This document shows, piece by piece, positions 1 through 5,417 of a DNA stretch of 6,331 nucleotides; within the stretch, counting starts at the first letter, position 1; each line of letters starts with the position of its first letter. The translations under genes and the position numbers were made by a program. A model generated the notes under the pieces. The model was not told the DNA's origin. It searched no databases and saw only the letters and a program-made list of their open reading frames with translations. The DNA comes from an uncultured Peptostreptococcaceae bacterium (GTDB lineage: Bacteria > Bacillota > Clostridia > Peptostreptococcales > Anaerovoracaceae). The DNA is taken from positions 1-6,331 of the forward strand of contig CAJOQI010000083.1 of NCBI GenBank assembly GCA_905236895.1, read 5' to 3'.

Positions 1-93
1 ATACACAGACATCTCGATGCGCTGTCTAAGTCAGGGAAGATCAGGCGTGTCGGATCAAGAAAGTCCGGGTATTGGGATTCTTTAAATTATTAA
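1..93 (+). CDS. C-terminal end of a probable winged-helix ATP-binding regulator (partial)
   Basis: Only the last 30 codons are present, ending in TAA; the gene begins outside the window. The translation contains a basic helix and a short turn of the form KIRRVGSRKSGYW near the stop. In many AlbA_2 (Schlafen-like, divergent AAA-4) ATP-binding proteins, and in some Fic-family proteins, the C-terminal winged-helix domain ends with the wing motif 'G-L-I-x-R-V-G-S-x-K-x-G-Y-W', which fits closely. In those families this domain is thought to bind DNA. The match covers just one motif, so the family is a guess from the tail; that this is a genuine coding end is better supported. No terminator hairpin with a U tract is visible after the stop. 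Confidence 0.6.
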   Translation: MHRHLDALSKSGKIRRVGSRKSGYWDSLNY

Positions 94-176
94 TGATTCA
101 AAAATCAATCGACACGTTGGGACATCCGAATTACAGTCGAAACGGTAGCTCTTTTACGTGTAGAAAAGGAGAAAAA

Positions 177-323
177 ATGATTGTTGACATATTATGTTAA
201 ATTGTGAGTTTCGTTCCGGCAGTGCTTTTATACCTTTATCTGCGAAATCTTCGCAAGGAGGATTCCGAGTACAGCTTGAACTGCAGGCGTTTGCTGATTT
301 GGCCGATGAGTTTCAGGCAATAA
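177..323 (+). pseudogene. Remnant of a PrsW-like membrane protease N-terminus
   Basis: An ATG at 177 sits six bases after a strong AAAAGGAG site (164-171), but its frame reads MIVDILC and then stops at 198-200. Past that stop the same frame continues with a hydrophobic segment, IVSFVPAVLLYLYLRNLRKE, and then DSEYSLNCRRLL before stopping at 321-323. A first membrane helix with an internal proline, followed by a charged loop and a cysteine-containing NCRRLL-type segment, is how PrsW-family (intramembrane metalloprotease-like) proteins of Clostridia commonly begin. Everything downstream, including the EE..K and H motifs that carry catalysis, is missing. I read it as a broken gene start: one nonsense codon plus loss of the rest. 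The family call rests on pattern memory over about 40 residues and could be wrong. Confidence 0.35.
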
Positions 324-469
324 ACGATAACTTTGTCTTCATACCCTTTATATTAGTATTCATCGAGCTGTTCGTTTTGATAAAGGGTATCCTGTTGATC
401 AGAAAAAGAAAGACGGGGAACAGAATATACAGAGCCCTTATTGCAAAAAAGGGAAAAGCCCAACTATAG
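194..469 (+). pseudogene. Membrane-helix fragment, possible DUF3592-type remnant; start doubtful
   Basis: This 91-codon frame overlaps the PrsW-like remnant in another frame. Its ATG at 194 has no ribosome binding site, and the first 45 or so codons look like non-coding translation. From about codon 46 onward it becomes protein-like: a strong hydrophobic helix (VFIPFILVFIELFVLIKGIL, 347-406), then a basic run RKRKTGNR and a lysine-rich tail ending in TAG at 467-469. A helix followed by IRKRKTGNR resembles the start of DUF3592-type membrane proteins, whose folded domain would follow but is absent here. It may be a fragment fused by deletion to the upstream remnant, or possibly a small membrane protein in its own right. 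I do not recognise a function. Confidence 0.3.
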
Positions 470-470
470 A
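441..470 (+). promoter_or_regulatory. Possible sigma-A promoter for the pncA-pncB operon
   Basis: TTGCAA (441-446) and TATAGA (465-470) are separated by 18 bases, each matching four of six consensus positions. Transcription would start near 477, about 22 bases before the pncA ATG and just ahead of its GGAGGAG site. It overlaps the end of the decayed frame upstream. The match is moderate; an upstream promoter reading through the remnants is equally possible. Confidence 0.3.
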
Positions 471-498
471 TCGATTAATTGTTTATGGAGGAGAAGCT

Positions 499-1017
499 AT
501 GAAAAACCTACTCGTTGTTGTGGATATGCAGAATGACTTTATCCACATGGCTCTCGGTACCCCCGAGGCCCAAGGAATAGTGGATGAAGTTGTTGGCTTA
601 ATCGAGGACCGGCATTACGATGCTGTTGTTGCCACATTGGATACCCATGGAGAAAACTATATGGGTACCTTTGAGGGAGAACATCTTCCGGTTGTTCACT
701 GCGTCAAAGGAACCAAAGGTTGGGAGCTTAATGATAAGGTGGCAGCAGCTCTCGAAAAGAGAAATGCTATCCTGGTTGAAAAACCCACCTTCGGCTCTGC
801 GAAGTTAGTCGAGATGCTGAAAGAAGAAAGACCCGAGACTATTACCTTCTGCGGCCTTTGTACGGATATCTGCGTAATCTCCAATGCCCTTATGGCAAGA
901 GCCGCACTTTACGAAACTGACATAATCGCTATTAAGAATGCCTGTGCAGGTGTTACTCCTGCCAAGCACGAAGCCGCCCTTGAGGTTATGGCTTCTTGCC
1001 AAATAGATGTCAGCTAG
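499..1017 (+). CDS. pncA: Nicotinamidase (isochorismatase-like cysteine hydrolase)
   Basis: Hydrolyses nicotinamide to nicotinate and ammonia in the cytoplasm, the first step of the deamidating NAD salvage route. The 172-residue product has the family architecture: VVVDMQNDF at 6-14 with catalytic Asp9, the TLDTH motif at 46-50 with likely metal ligands Asp48 and His50, Glu59 in the following loop, and the nicotinamidase-type HCVKGTKGWE block at 67-76 with His67 as a further ligand. The catalytic Lys95 lies in VEKPTFGS and the nucleophile Cys125 in GLCTDICV (119-126). All key residues are present, so it should be active. The HC..GT.GW block favours nicotinamidase over other isochorismatase-like hydrolases. 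GGAGGAG (487-493) lies five bases before the ATG. It ends 32 bases before pncB, which uses its product, supporting both calls. Confidence 0.9.
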   Translation: MKNLLVVVDMQNDFIHMALGTPEAQGIVDEVVGLIEDRHYDAVVATLDTHGENYMGTFEGEHLPVVHCVKGTKGWELNDKVAAALEKRNAILVEKPTFGSAKLVEMLKEERPETITFCGLCTDICVISNALMARAALYETDIIAIKNACAGVTPAKHEAALEVMASCQIDVS

Positions 1018-1038
1018 AAGTCAAATATAAATCGGAAC

Positions 1039-1043
1039 AGGAG
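1039..1043 (+). promoter_or_regulatory. Ribosome binding site that fixes the pncB start
   Basis: AGGAG lies six bases before the ATG at 1050. The open frame could be extended back to a TTG at 996 inside pncA, but that codon has no comparable site and the added residues look unlike the family, so the start at 1050 is chosen. Confidence 0.7.
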
Positions 1044-1049
1044 ACTGAA

Positions 1050-2585
1050 ATGAGCGAGATAAAAAAGAATAGCGAAATAGTAGTAGAACCCTATCTTCCC
1101 GATGAGGATTACGACAATCCGGCAATGGTAACGGATTTCTATGAATTCACCATGGCCAATGCGTTGTTCCTTAATGGATTCAAGGATGTGAAGATGGTTT
1201 TTGATATGTTTTTCAGAAAGAATCCGGACAATATGGGATATTCCATCAGCTGCGGTCAGCATAAGCTGGTTCGTTTCCTCCAGAACTATCATTTTACAGA
1301 CAGGGATATACGCTGGCTTCGTTACAAAGGAATGAGCGAAGAGTTCTGCGAATATCTTAGAGACTACCGTTGGAAGGGCGATTTATATATGCTGAAGGAG
1401 GGGACTGTTTGCTATCCCCAGGTTCCCATGGTTCGTGTGGAATGCGATATGGTTGGGGCTATTTTGATCGAGACCTATTTGCTCCAGACCATGAATTTCC
1501 ACTCCTTGATTGCAACAAAGGCAACAAGAATCACAGGCCTTAACGTTCATCGTCCTCGCAATGTAATGGAATTTGGAACAAGAAGAGCACAAGGTGAGTC
1601 TGCGGGAAACGATGGCGCCTATGCGGCCGTTCTTGGAGGCTGCATAGGTACGGCAAACTGTCTGGCGGAAATGAAGTTTGGACCGGAAGTAAATGCGGTA
1701 GGAACCATCGCTCATAGCTTTATAGAATTCTTCCCCGACGAATACCAGGCCTTCAAGGCTTATGCAGATGTTTATCCCGACAATGTTTCCTTGCTTTTGG
1801 ATACATATAGCATCTTCGAAAGCGGACTTCCCAATCTTATTAAAATCGACGACTATCTGATTGAGAAATACCCCGACGATCCCAATCGCCGGGTTAAGAG
1901 CGCCAGGATAGATTCCGGGGACCTGGCCCGTGGATATAAGAGGCTGAGAAAGGAATTGGACAAAGCAGGCAAATCATATATCAAACTGGTTGCCTCCAAC
2001 TCTCTTGACGAGAAGAAGATGGCCAATATGGAGATGTACGAGGAGGCGGCCTTTGATGCCTATGGCGTGGGAGAGAAACTGATTACCGCTGCCACAGATC
2101 CGGTCTTCGGCGGAGTCTATAAGCTGGTTGCAGTTAAAGAAGAGGACGGAACCTATACACCCAAGATGAAATGCTCCGATTCCGTATCAAAGGTAATAAT
2201 CCCCGGAAAGCTTATGGCTTGGAGACTCTTTGATGAAGAGGGAAAGGGACAGTGTGATATTATTGCCATGGATGACGAAGAATTCAAGGACGGAGACGAA
2301 ATCGAAGTGGTGAATTTGGATCCGGACGTTTATAGAGCCAGAAGAGTTCTTAAGGCCGTTCATATTGAAAAGCTTTTGATTCCTCACCTTATAGGAGGGG
2401 AGCTGGTATTGGATCTTCCCGATATCAAAACAAAAAAGGAATACATAAAAGAACAGCTTGAAACCCGGGTATGGGAAAGCGAATTAAGACCTGAGATGCC
2501 CCATCAGCACTATGTGGATTTAACGGTTAAGGTGTCTGAGATGCGTTCGGAAATGTATAGGAGACTCCACGGAGGAGAGATTTAG
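1050..2585 (+). CDS. pncB: Nicotinate phosphoribosyltransferase
   Basis: Joins nicotinate to PRPP, with ATP hydrolysis, to form nicotinate mononucleotide, the committing step of the Preiss-Handler pathway to NAD. The 511-residue product is the usual length for the Gram-positive form. Visible family motifs in order: TDFYEFTMANALFLNG (28-43, the N-terminal TDxYxxTM signature), FFRKNP (54-59), EFGTRRAQG (174-182), GTIAHSFI (218-225) with the conserved phospho-acceptor His222, DTYSIFESG (251-259), RIDSGDLA (286-293, phosphate binding), ASNSLDE (315-321), GVGEKLITA (339-347), FGGVYKLV (353-360) and SDSVSKVIIPGK (376-387). No key motif is missing and the frame is clean, unlike the genes on either side. 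It follows pncA by 32 bases with no terminator between them, so the two should form one operon. Nicotinamide PRTase is unlikely given EFGTRR and the pncA partner. Confidence 0.93.
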   Translation: MSEIKKNSEIVVEPYLPDEDYDNPAMVTDFYEFTMANALFLNGFKDVKMVFDMFFRKNPDNMGYSISCGQHKLVRFLQNYHFTDRDIRWLRYKGMSEEFCEYLRDYRWKGDLYMLKEGTVCYPQVPMVRVECDMVGAILIETYLLQTMNFHSLIATKATRITGLNVHRPRNVMEFGTRRAQGESAGNDGAYAAVLGGCIGTANCLAEMKFGPEVNAVGTIAHSFIEFFPDEYQAFKAYADVYPDNVSLLLDTYSIFESGLPNLIKIDDYLIEKYPDDPNRRVKSARIDSGDLARGYKRLRKELDKAGKSYIKLVASNSLDEKKMANMEMYEEAAFDAYGVGEKLITAATDPVFGGVYKLVAVKEEDGTYTPKMKCSDSVSKVIIPGKLMAWRLFDEEGKGQCDIIAMDDEEFKDGDEIEVVNLDPDVYRARRVLKAVHIEKLLIPHLIGGELVLDLPDIKTKKEYIKEQLETRVWESELRPEMPHQHYVDLTVKVSEMRSEMYRRLHGGEI

Positions 2586-2595
2586 GAAAAACCAT

Positions 2596-3194
2596 ATGAA
2601 AAACTAAAAGACACTGATAGCTACATCATTGATTGATTTGCATCTTCATCTTGATGGATCCCTTACCGTTGAAATAGCAAAAGAACTGGCAGACCTTCAG
2701 GGAATTAAGCTTCCGGGGGATAATGATGAGGATTTGCCAAGCTTTTCATGTCTCCCGAGGATTGCGGAAGCCTAAATGAGTTTCTGAAATTATTTGACCT
2801 TCCACTATCTTTGATGCAGACTCCTGAGGGGATGAGCGAAGCGGTTCGCCTTTTGGCGGATATTATAAAAAGCCAGGTGGTTATCTATGCGGAAATCAAA
2901 TTTGCACCGCAGTTTCACATGGATAAGGGAATGACCCAGGAGGATGCGGTTTTGGCTGCCCTGGATGGAATGAAAAAAACGGATCTAAAGGTTAACCTGA
3001 TTCTTTGCTGCATGCGTGGAGAAGGGAATGAAGAGGAGAATGAAGAGACCCTAAGGCTGGCGAAAAAATATCTGGAAGAAAACTTCGGCCTAACCGCAGA
3101 TTAGGAAAAGCTTTTGCTGATGAATTCAATCGAGGCGGCTTTTACCACGGATGAGGTAAAGGCTCAGCTCAAGAAACAACTGGGATTGGAATAG
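2596..3194 (+). pseudogene. add: Decayed adenosine deaminase gene
   Basis: An ATG at 2596, ten bases after the pncB stop, begins a frame that hits TAA at codon 4 (2605-2607) and then reads ...LIDLHLHLDGSLTVEIAKEL, the adenosine deaminase start with the HxH metal-binding pair (codons 16 and 18). Near 2737-2739 the protein-like reading jumps frame and continues as KLFMSPEDCGSLNEFLKLFD, then as IIKSQVVIYAEIKFAPQFH, the family's E-R/K-F-A-P block. After LRLAKKYLEENFGLTAD there is a TAG (3102-3104), and the same frame goes on to EKLLLMNSIEAAFTTDEV and a TAG at 3192-3194, matching the family's C-terminal helices. The middle is gone: no HAGE, no GHG, no SxxDDP-type block, roughly 140 residues compared with a usual 330-340. 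Two nonsense codons, one frameshift and loss of the catalytic core make it non-functional. It was probably the third gene of the salvage operon. Confidence 0.88.
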
Positions 3195-3209
3195 AAAGAG
3201 AAATCTTGA

Positions 3210-3240
3210 TATAACCATTTCGTAATCGAAAAATGTTATA
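3210..3240. repeat. Imperfect inverted repeat overlapping the acyltransferase promoter
   Basis: TATAACCATTTCG (3210-3222) and CGAAAAATGTTATA (3227-3240) are complementary around the four-base centre TAAT, pairing as TATAA, CA, TTTCG with one single-base and one two-base bulge. The right arm covers most of the -10 element. No T run follows, so it is unlikely to be a terminator. It could be an operator or simply AT-rich chance symmetry. Confidence 0.4.
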
Positions 3241-3242
3241 AT
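3234..3242 (+). promoter_or_regulatory. Extended -10 promoter for the acyltransferase gene
   Basis: TGTTATAAT is a perfect -10 hexamer (TATAAT, 3237-3242) with the TG extension. No good -35 hexamer lies 16-18 bases upstream; a TTGATA at 3206-3211 is too far away (25 bases). Extended -10 promoters can work without a -35. Transcription would start near 3249, giving a very short leader that still includes the GGAGGA site at 3252-3257. Confidence 0.5.
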
Positions 3243-3265
3243 TAGTTATTCGGAGGAATCGGCCA

Positions 3266-4358
3266 ATGGAATCAAAGAACAATTATGCCATAGACTTTTT
3301 CAGAGTGGTATTCAGCTTTGTTCTTGTGGTGTTTCATGGAGGAAGCAAATTCATGGAACCGGAGACAGGATGGTTTATCGGTGGCAATCTTGCCACGGAG
3401 TTCTTTTTCATTCTTTCGGGCTTCTTGCTGAACAGAAGTCTGAGGAGAGAGGAATCCCTTTCCGAAAAATCCATGGATCTGGCAGGGGATACTTTTTCTT
3501 TCATGAAGAGGAAGATTCTCCCCATATATCCATTCTTCTTGCTGGCCTTTTCTTCAATGTTTATCTTGGAAGCGGTTGTGGAGCACAAATCCCTATATCT
3601 TTTCCTTAGGGACCTGCTCTTTGCCATTCCGGAGTTATTGCTTATTAGAATGGCTGGATGGTCTCCAAAGTTTAAGGGGTATATAGGGCCGGGATGGTTC
3701 CTGTCGGCACTCTTCCTTGCTCTGCTAATTATCTATCCCATAGCCAGAAACAGAAGAAAAATATTCTGCTCCATAATAGCACCTATTACCGCTGTGGTAT
3801 TGATTGGTTTCATAATGCAAACCGACGGAACCCTTCAGGTAATAGGGGATACATATTCCTTCTTCGCTTCCGCAGGCCTTAAGAGGGCAATTGCCGAGGT
3901 CTGCTGCGGATGCTTTGTTTACGAAATCTATGAGGCTCTAAAAATCCGCGGGGGGGGGGCAAGGCATATCTGCCATATGGTCAGGAATAGAATTGCTGTC
4001 ATACGCATGCATCTTCTTCTACGCTTGGAGAGGATATCCCAGAGCTTTTTCGGCTGTGGCGGTAATAATCATGTCGGTTTTGATAATGATAGCTTTTATG
4101 GAGAATACTGTACTTGTTAAGCTGATTAATAAACTGCCGGCATTTATCAAGGAACTGCCTGCCAGAGAGTATTCTCTCTCACTTTATTTAACCCATATGT
4201 TTATTCGCACGGTCTTTGCCGAGGCCTTAAACAGAAGTGAAACCATTGTGCCTTACCAAAAGGTAATGATTGGATATATAATCGCCAGCCTTATCTGGGC
4301 AGCAATCTGCGTGGTAATAGTTCGTCTGGGACTTAAGGCCTTTAAGCGAGGGAATTGA
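3266..4358 (+). pseudogene. Acyltransferase-3 family membrane protein, frame broken at a poly-G tract (phase-off or pseudogene)
   Basis: Members of this family (OafA/WecH-like) are multi-helix membrane enzymes that transfer acyl groups, often acetyl, to sugars of surface polysaccharides or other envelope glycans. Seen here: an N-terminal DFFRVVFSFVLVVFHGG (10-26) with the family's conserved Arg (13) and His (24), FFFILSGFLL (46-55), then repeated hydrophobic helices. GGAGGA lies eight bases before the ATG. After codon 228 comes a run of ten G; in that form the frame leaves the family and stops at 4120 as a 284-residue product. The rest of the protein, starting QGISAIWSGIELLSY and including SLSLYLTHMFIRTVF near the C-terminus, continues in a different frame from 3960 to the TGA at 4356-4358. 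Nine G would give R-G-G-G-Q and a 363-residue protein, a normal length. The substrate cannot be told. No other lesion is visible, unlike the adenosine deaminase remnant. Confidence 0.85.
3950..3959 (+). repeat. Ten-base poly-G tract inside the acyltransferase gene
   Basis: Ten consecutive G occupy 3950-3959, following AAAATCCGC and preceding CAAGG. This is by far the longest G run in the window. The tract encodes Gly-Gly-Gly in a loop between predicted membrane helices, where length change would be tolerated. It sits exactly where the upstream coding frame and the downstream frame disagree by one base. Mononucleotide runs of this kind are known phase-variation elements in surface-modifying genes of other bacteria such as Campylobacter and Neisseria; they are also a classic place for sequencing error. 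Confidence 0.9.
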
Positions 4359-4360
4359 TT

Positions 4361-4588
4361 ATGGACAAAAATAAAAAGAAGATGATCGCACCCATTATTA
4401 TTACGGTGTTGGTGATAGCGTATTATGTTTTCTTATTTGGTATGCTTATAAGTGAGATGGACATTATAGTGCTGAAGATTATTATCGGCGTACTGCCGGC
4501 CCTTCTCGGTGCCACCATGGTGGGCGTTTGCATCCAGAGAATAAAGGAAATCAAAGGAGGAGAAGAAGATGATCTTGGTAAATACTGA
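4361..4588 (+). CDS. Small membrane protein with two transmembrane helices, unknown function
   Basis: A 75-residue protein starts at ATG 4361, two bases after the acyltransferase stop. GAGGG (4348-4352) lies eight bases upstream. A TTG at 4355 could extend it by two residues but is less likely. After a lysine-rich N-terminus (MDKNKKKMIAP) there are two hydrophobic segments, about residues 9-30 and 36-58, joined by a short acidic turn (SEMD), and then a charged tail (RIKEIKGGEEDD). The basic N-terminus suggests both ends are in the cytoplasm. It overlaps the next gene by 20 bases, which suggests translational coupling with the YbjQ-like protein. I do not recognise the family. Confidence 0.7.
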   Translation: MDKNKKKMIAPIIITVLVIAYYVFLFGMLISEMDIIVLKIIIGVLPALLGATMVGVCIQRIKEIKGGEEDDLGKY

Positions 4589-4880
4589 TTATATAAGCGG
4601 AAAAGAGTTGGAGATGTTGGGCCTGGTAAAGGGCAGCACCATCCAATCAAAGAATATCGGAAAGGATATTACCCAGAGTTTTAAGACCTTGGTAGGCGGT
4701 GAGCTGGGAGCCTATAACGAAATGATGAACGAGGCGAGGGCTCTTGCAACAAAGCGTATGGTTGCGGAGGCGGAACAGCTGGGAGCCGACGCCATAGTTA
4801 ATATCCGCTATTCATCCTCTGCCGTTATGCAGGGTGCAGCGGAGGTTATTGCCTACGGAACAGCCGTTAAATTCCGCTAA
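4569..4880 (+). CDS. YbjQ (UPF0145, DUF74) family protein
   Basis: The 103-residue product matches the YbjQ family in length and motifs: GGELGAYNEMMNEAR (43-57), a helix ending in QLGADAIVNIRY (70-81), and a C-terminal VMQGAAEVIAYGTAVK (86-101). The family forms a compact ring-like oligomer, and some members carry the name heavy-metal-binding protein, but the biochemical role is not established and I would not assign one. AAGGAGG (4554-4560), inside the end of the membrane protein gene, lies eight bases before the ATG and is the strongest binding site in this operon. The overlap with the upstream membrane protein suggests coupled synthesis and possibly a joint role at the membrane. The key motifs are intact. 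Confidence 0.88.
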   Translation: MILVNTDYISGKELEMLGLVKGSTIQSKNIGKDITQSFKTLVGGELGAYNEMMNEARALATKRMVAEAEQLGADAIVNIRYSSSAVMQGAAEVIAYGTAVKFR

Positions 4881-4916
4881 TTATTTGATAATCAAAGGAA
4901 AGGCAGAATAGTAAGT

Positions 4917-5336
4917 ATGGCTTTACATTTCAAATACGTAAGAATCCAGGGAAGAGAGCTGGCTCCAAATACCATGACCGGTAAAGGGGTCTTCTCCATG
5001 TGCTGGAAGATGATTCAAGAGGACAATATGGAGGAGGAAGATGCGGATCTTTACCGCGAAATCGACGACTGGTTTGCCAAAGAACTTCCATGGCCTCCAC
5101 AGTGCAAGAATCAGGAGCAGGTAATCTGCTGGTTCAAGACGGAGAACTCGGATGAGATGCTTAAGATGATTCGTCCTGCTCTTTGGCTTCTGGAAAAATA
5201 TAACCACGATTATTTCTTGGTCTATACCAATACTCCGGGAGAAATCGTCTATGAGGACCAATATCAGGTAGTGGCAAAGGTGGACGGGATACTTCATATT
5301 GACGAAATGCAAGAATCCTGGTCTCCTGAGGATTGA
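4917..5336 (+). CDS. Conserved-looking 139-residue cytoplasmic protein, unknown function
   Basis: The start at ATG 4917 follows AAAGGAAAGG (4894-4903) with a rather long 13-base gap. The product has no signal peptide and no membrane helix. It is acidic and rich in aromatic residues: GKGVFSMCWKMI (22-33), DLYREIDDWFAKELPWPPQC (44-63), an ICWFKT strand (70-75), and LLEKYNHDYFLVYTNTPGEI (91-110) followed by VYEDQYQVV. The Trp, Pro and Cys residues clustered at 52-72 look like a fold core or a ligand pocket rather than random sequence. I recall similar small proteins annotated as hypothetical in diverse bacteria but cannot name a family. It lies 36 bases after the YbjQ-like gene with no terminator between, so it is probably the last gene of the acyltransferase transcription unit. 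Confidence 0.75.
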   Translation: MALHFKYVRIQGRELAPNTMTGKGVFSMCWKMIQEDNMEEEDADLYREIDDWFAKELPWPPQCKNQEQVICWFKTENSDEMLKMIRPALWLLEKYNHDYFLVYTNTPGEIVYEDQYQVVAKVDGILHIDEMQESWSPED

Positions 5337-5338
5337 TA

Positions 5339-5367
5339 TTGATTAAAAGTGAGAAAAAAATTATAAT
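5339..5367 (+). promoter_or_regulatory. Sigma-A promoter for the TPR gene
   Basis: TTGATT (5339-5344) and a perfect TATAAT (5362-5367) are separated by the ideal 17 bases, within a very AT-rich stretch. Transcription would start near 5374, about 45 bases before the GTG start. This is the best-matching promoter in the window and marks the start of a new transcription unit, although no intrinsic terminator is visible before it. Confidence 0.65.
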
Positions 5368-5417
5368 TATATGGACTAATCCATTGCTGCGTAAAAGAAA
5401 GAGGGGGATACTTTCAG

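Noticed and set aside
94..107. TGATT...AATCA hairpin after the first gene as a terminator
   Set aside because: The stem is five weak base pairs with no G/C core and no following T tract.
149..171. CTTTT (151-155) able to pair with AAAAG (164-168) in the ribosome binding site of the first remnant, as a possible RNA switch
   Set aside because: It is only five A/U-rich pairs and the gene downstream is broken, so regulation cannot be argued.
184..212. Consensus TTGACA at 184-189 as a -35 element
   Set aside because: No -10-like hexamer follows 16-18 bases downstream; a TTAAAT at 197-202 is too close.
996..1049. Extended pncB start at TTG 996 inside pncA
   Set aside because: There is no good ribosome binding site, and the added residues do not resemble the family; ATG 1050 has AGGAG at the right distance.
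1014..1715. Minus-strand frames of 92 and 110 codons opposite pncB
   Set aside because: They are antisense to a gene with full family motifs, and their compositions (runs of Ile/Phe or many Cys/Ser) are typical of shadow frames.
3993..4358. The downstream half of the acyltransferase as a separate gene starting at TTG 3993
   Set aside because: No ribosome binding site precedes it, it starts in the middle of a membrane helix, and it completes the upstream family domain when one G is removed.
4923..5312. A 129-codon open frame on the minus strand opposite the 139-residue gene
   Set aside because: It lies entirely antisense to a better-supported gene with a ribosome binding site and protein-like composition; its own translation shows no motif and it has no clear binding site.
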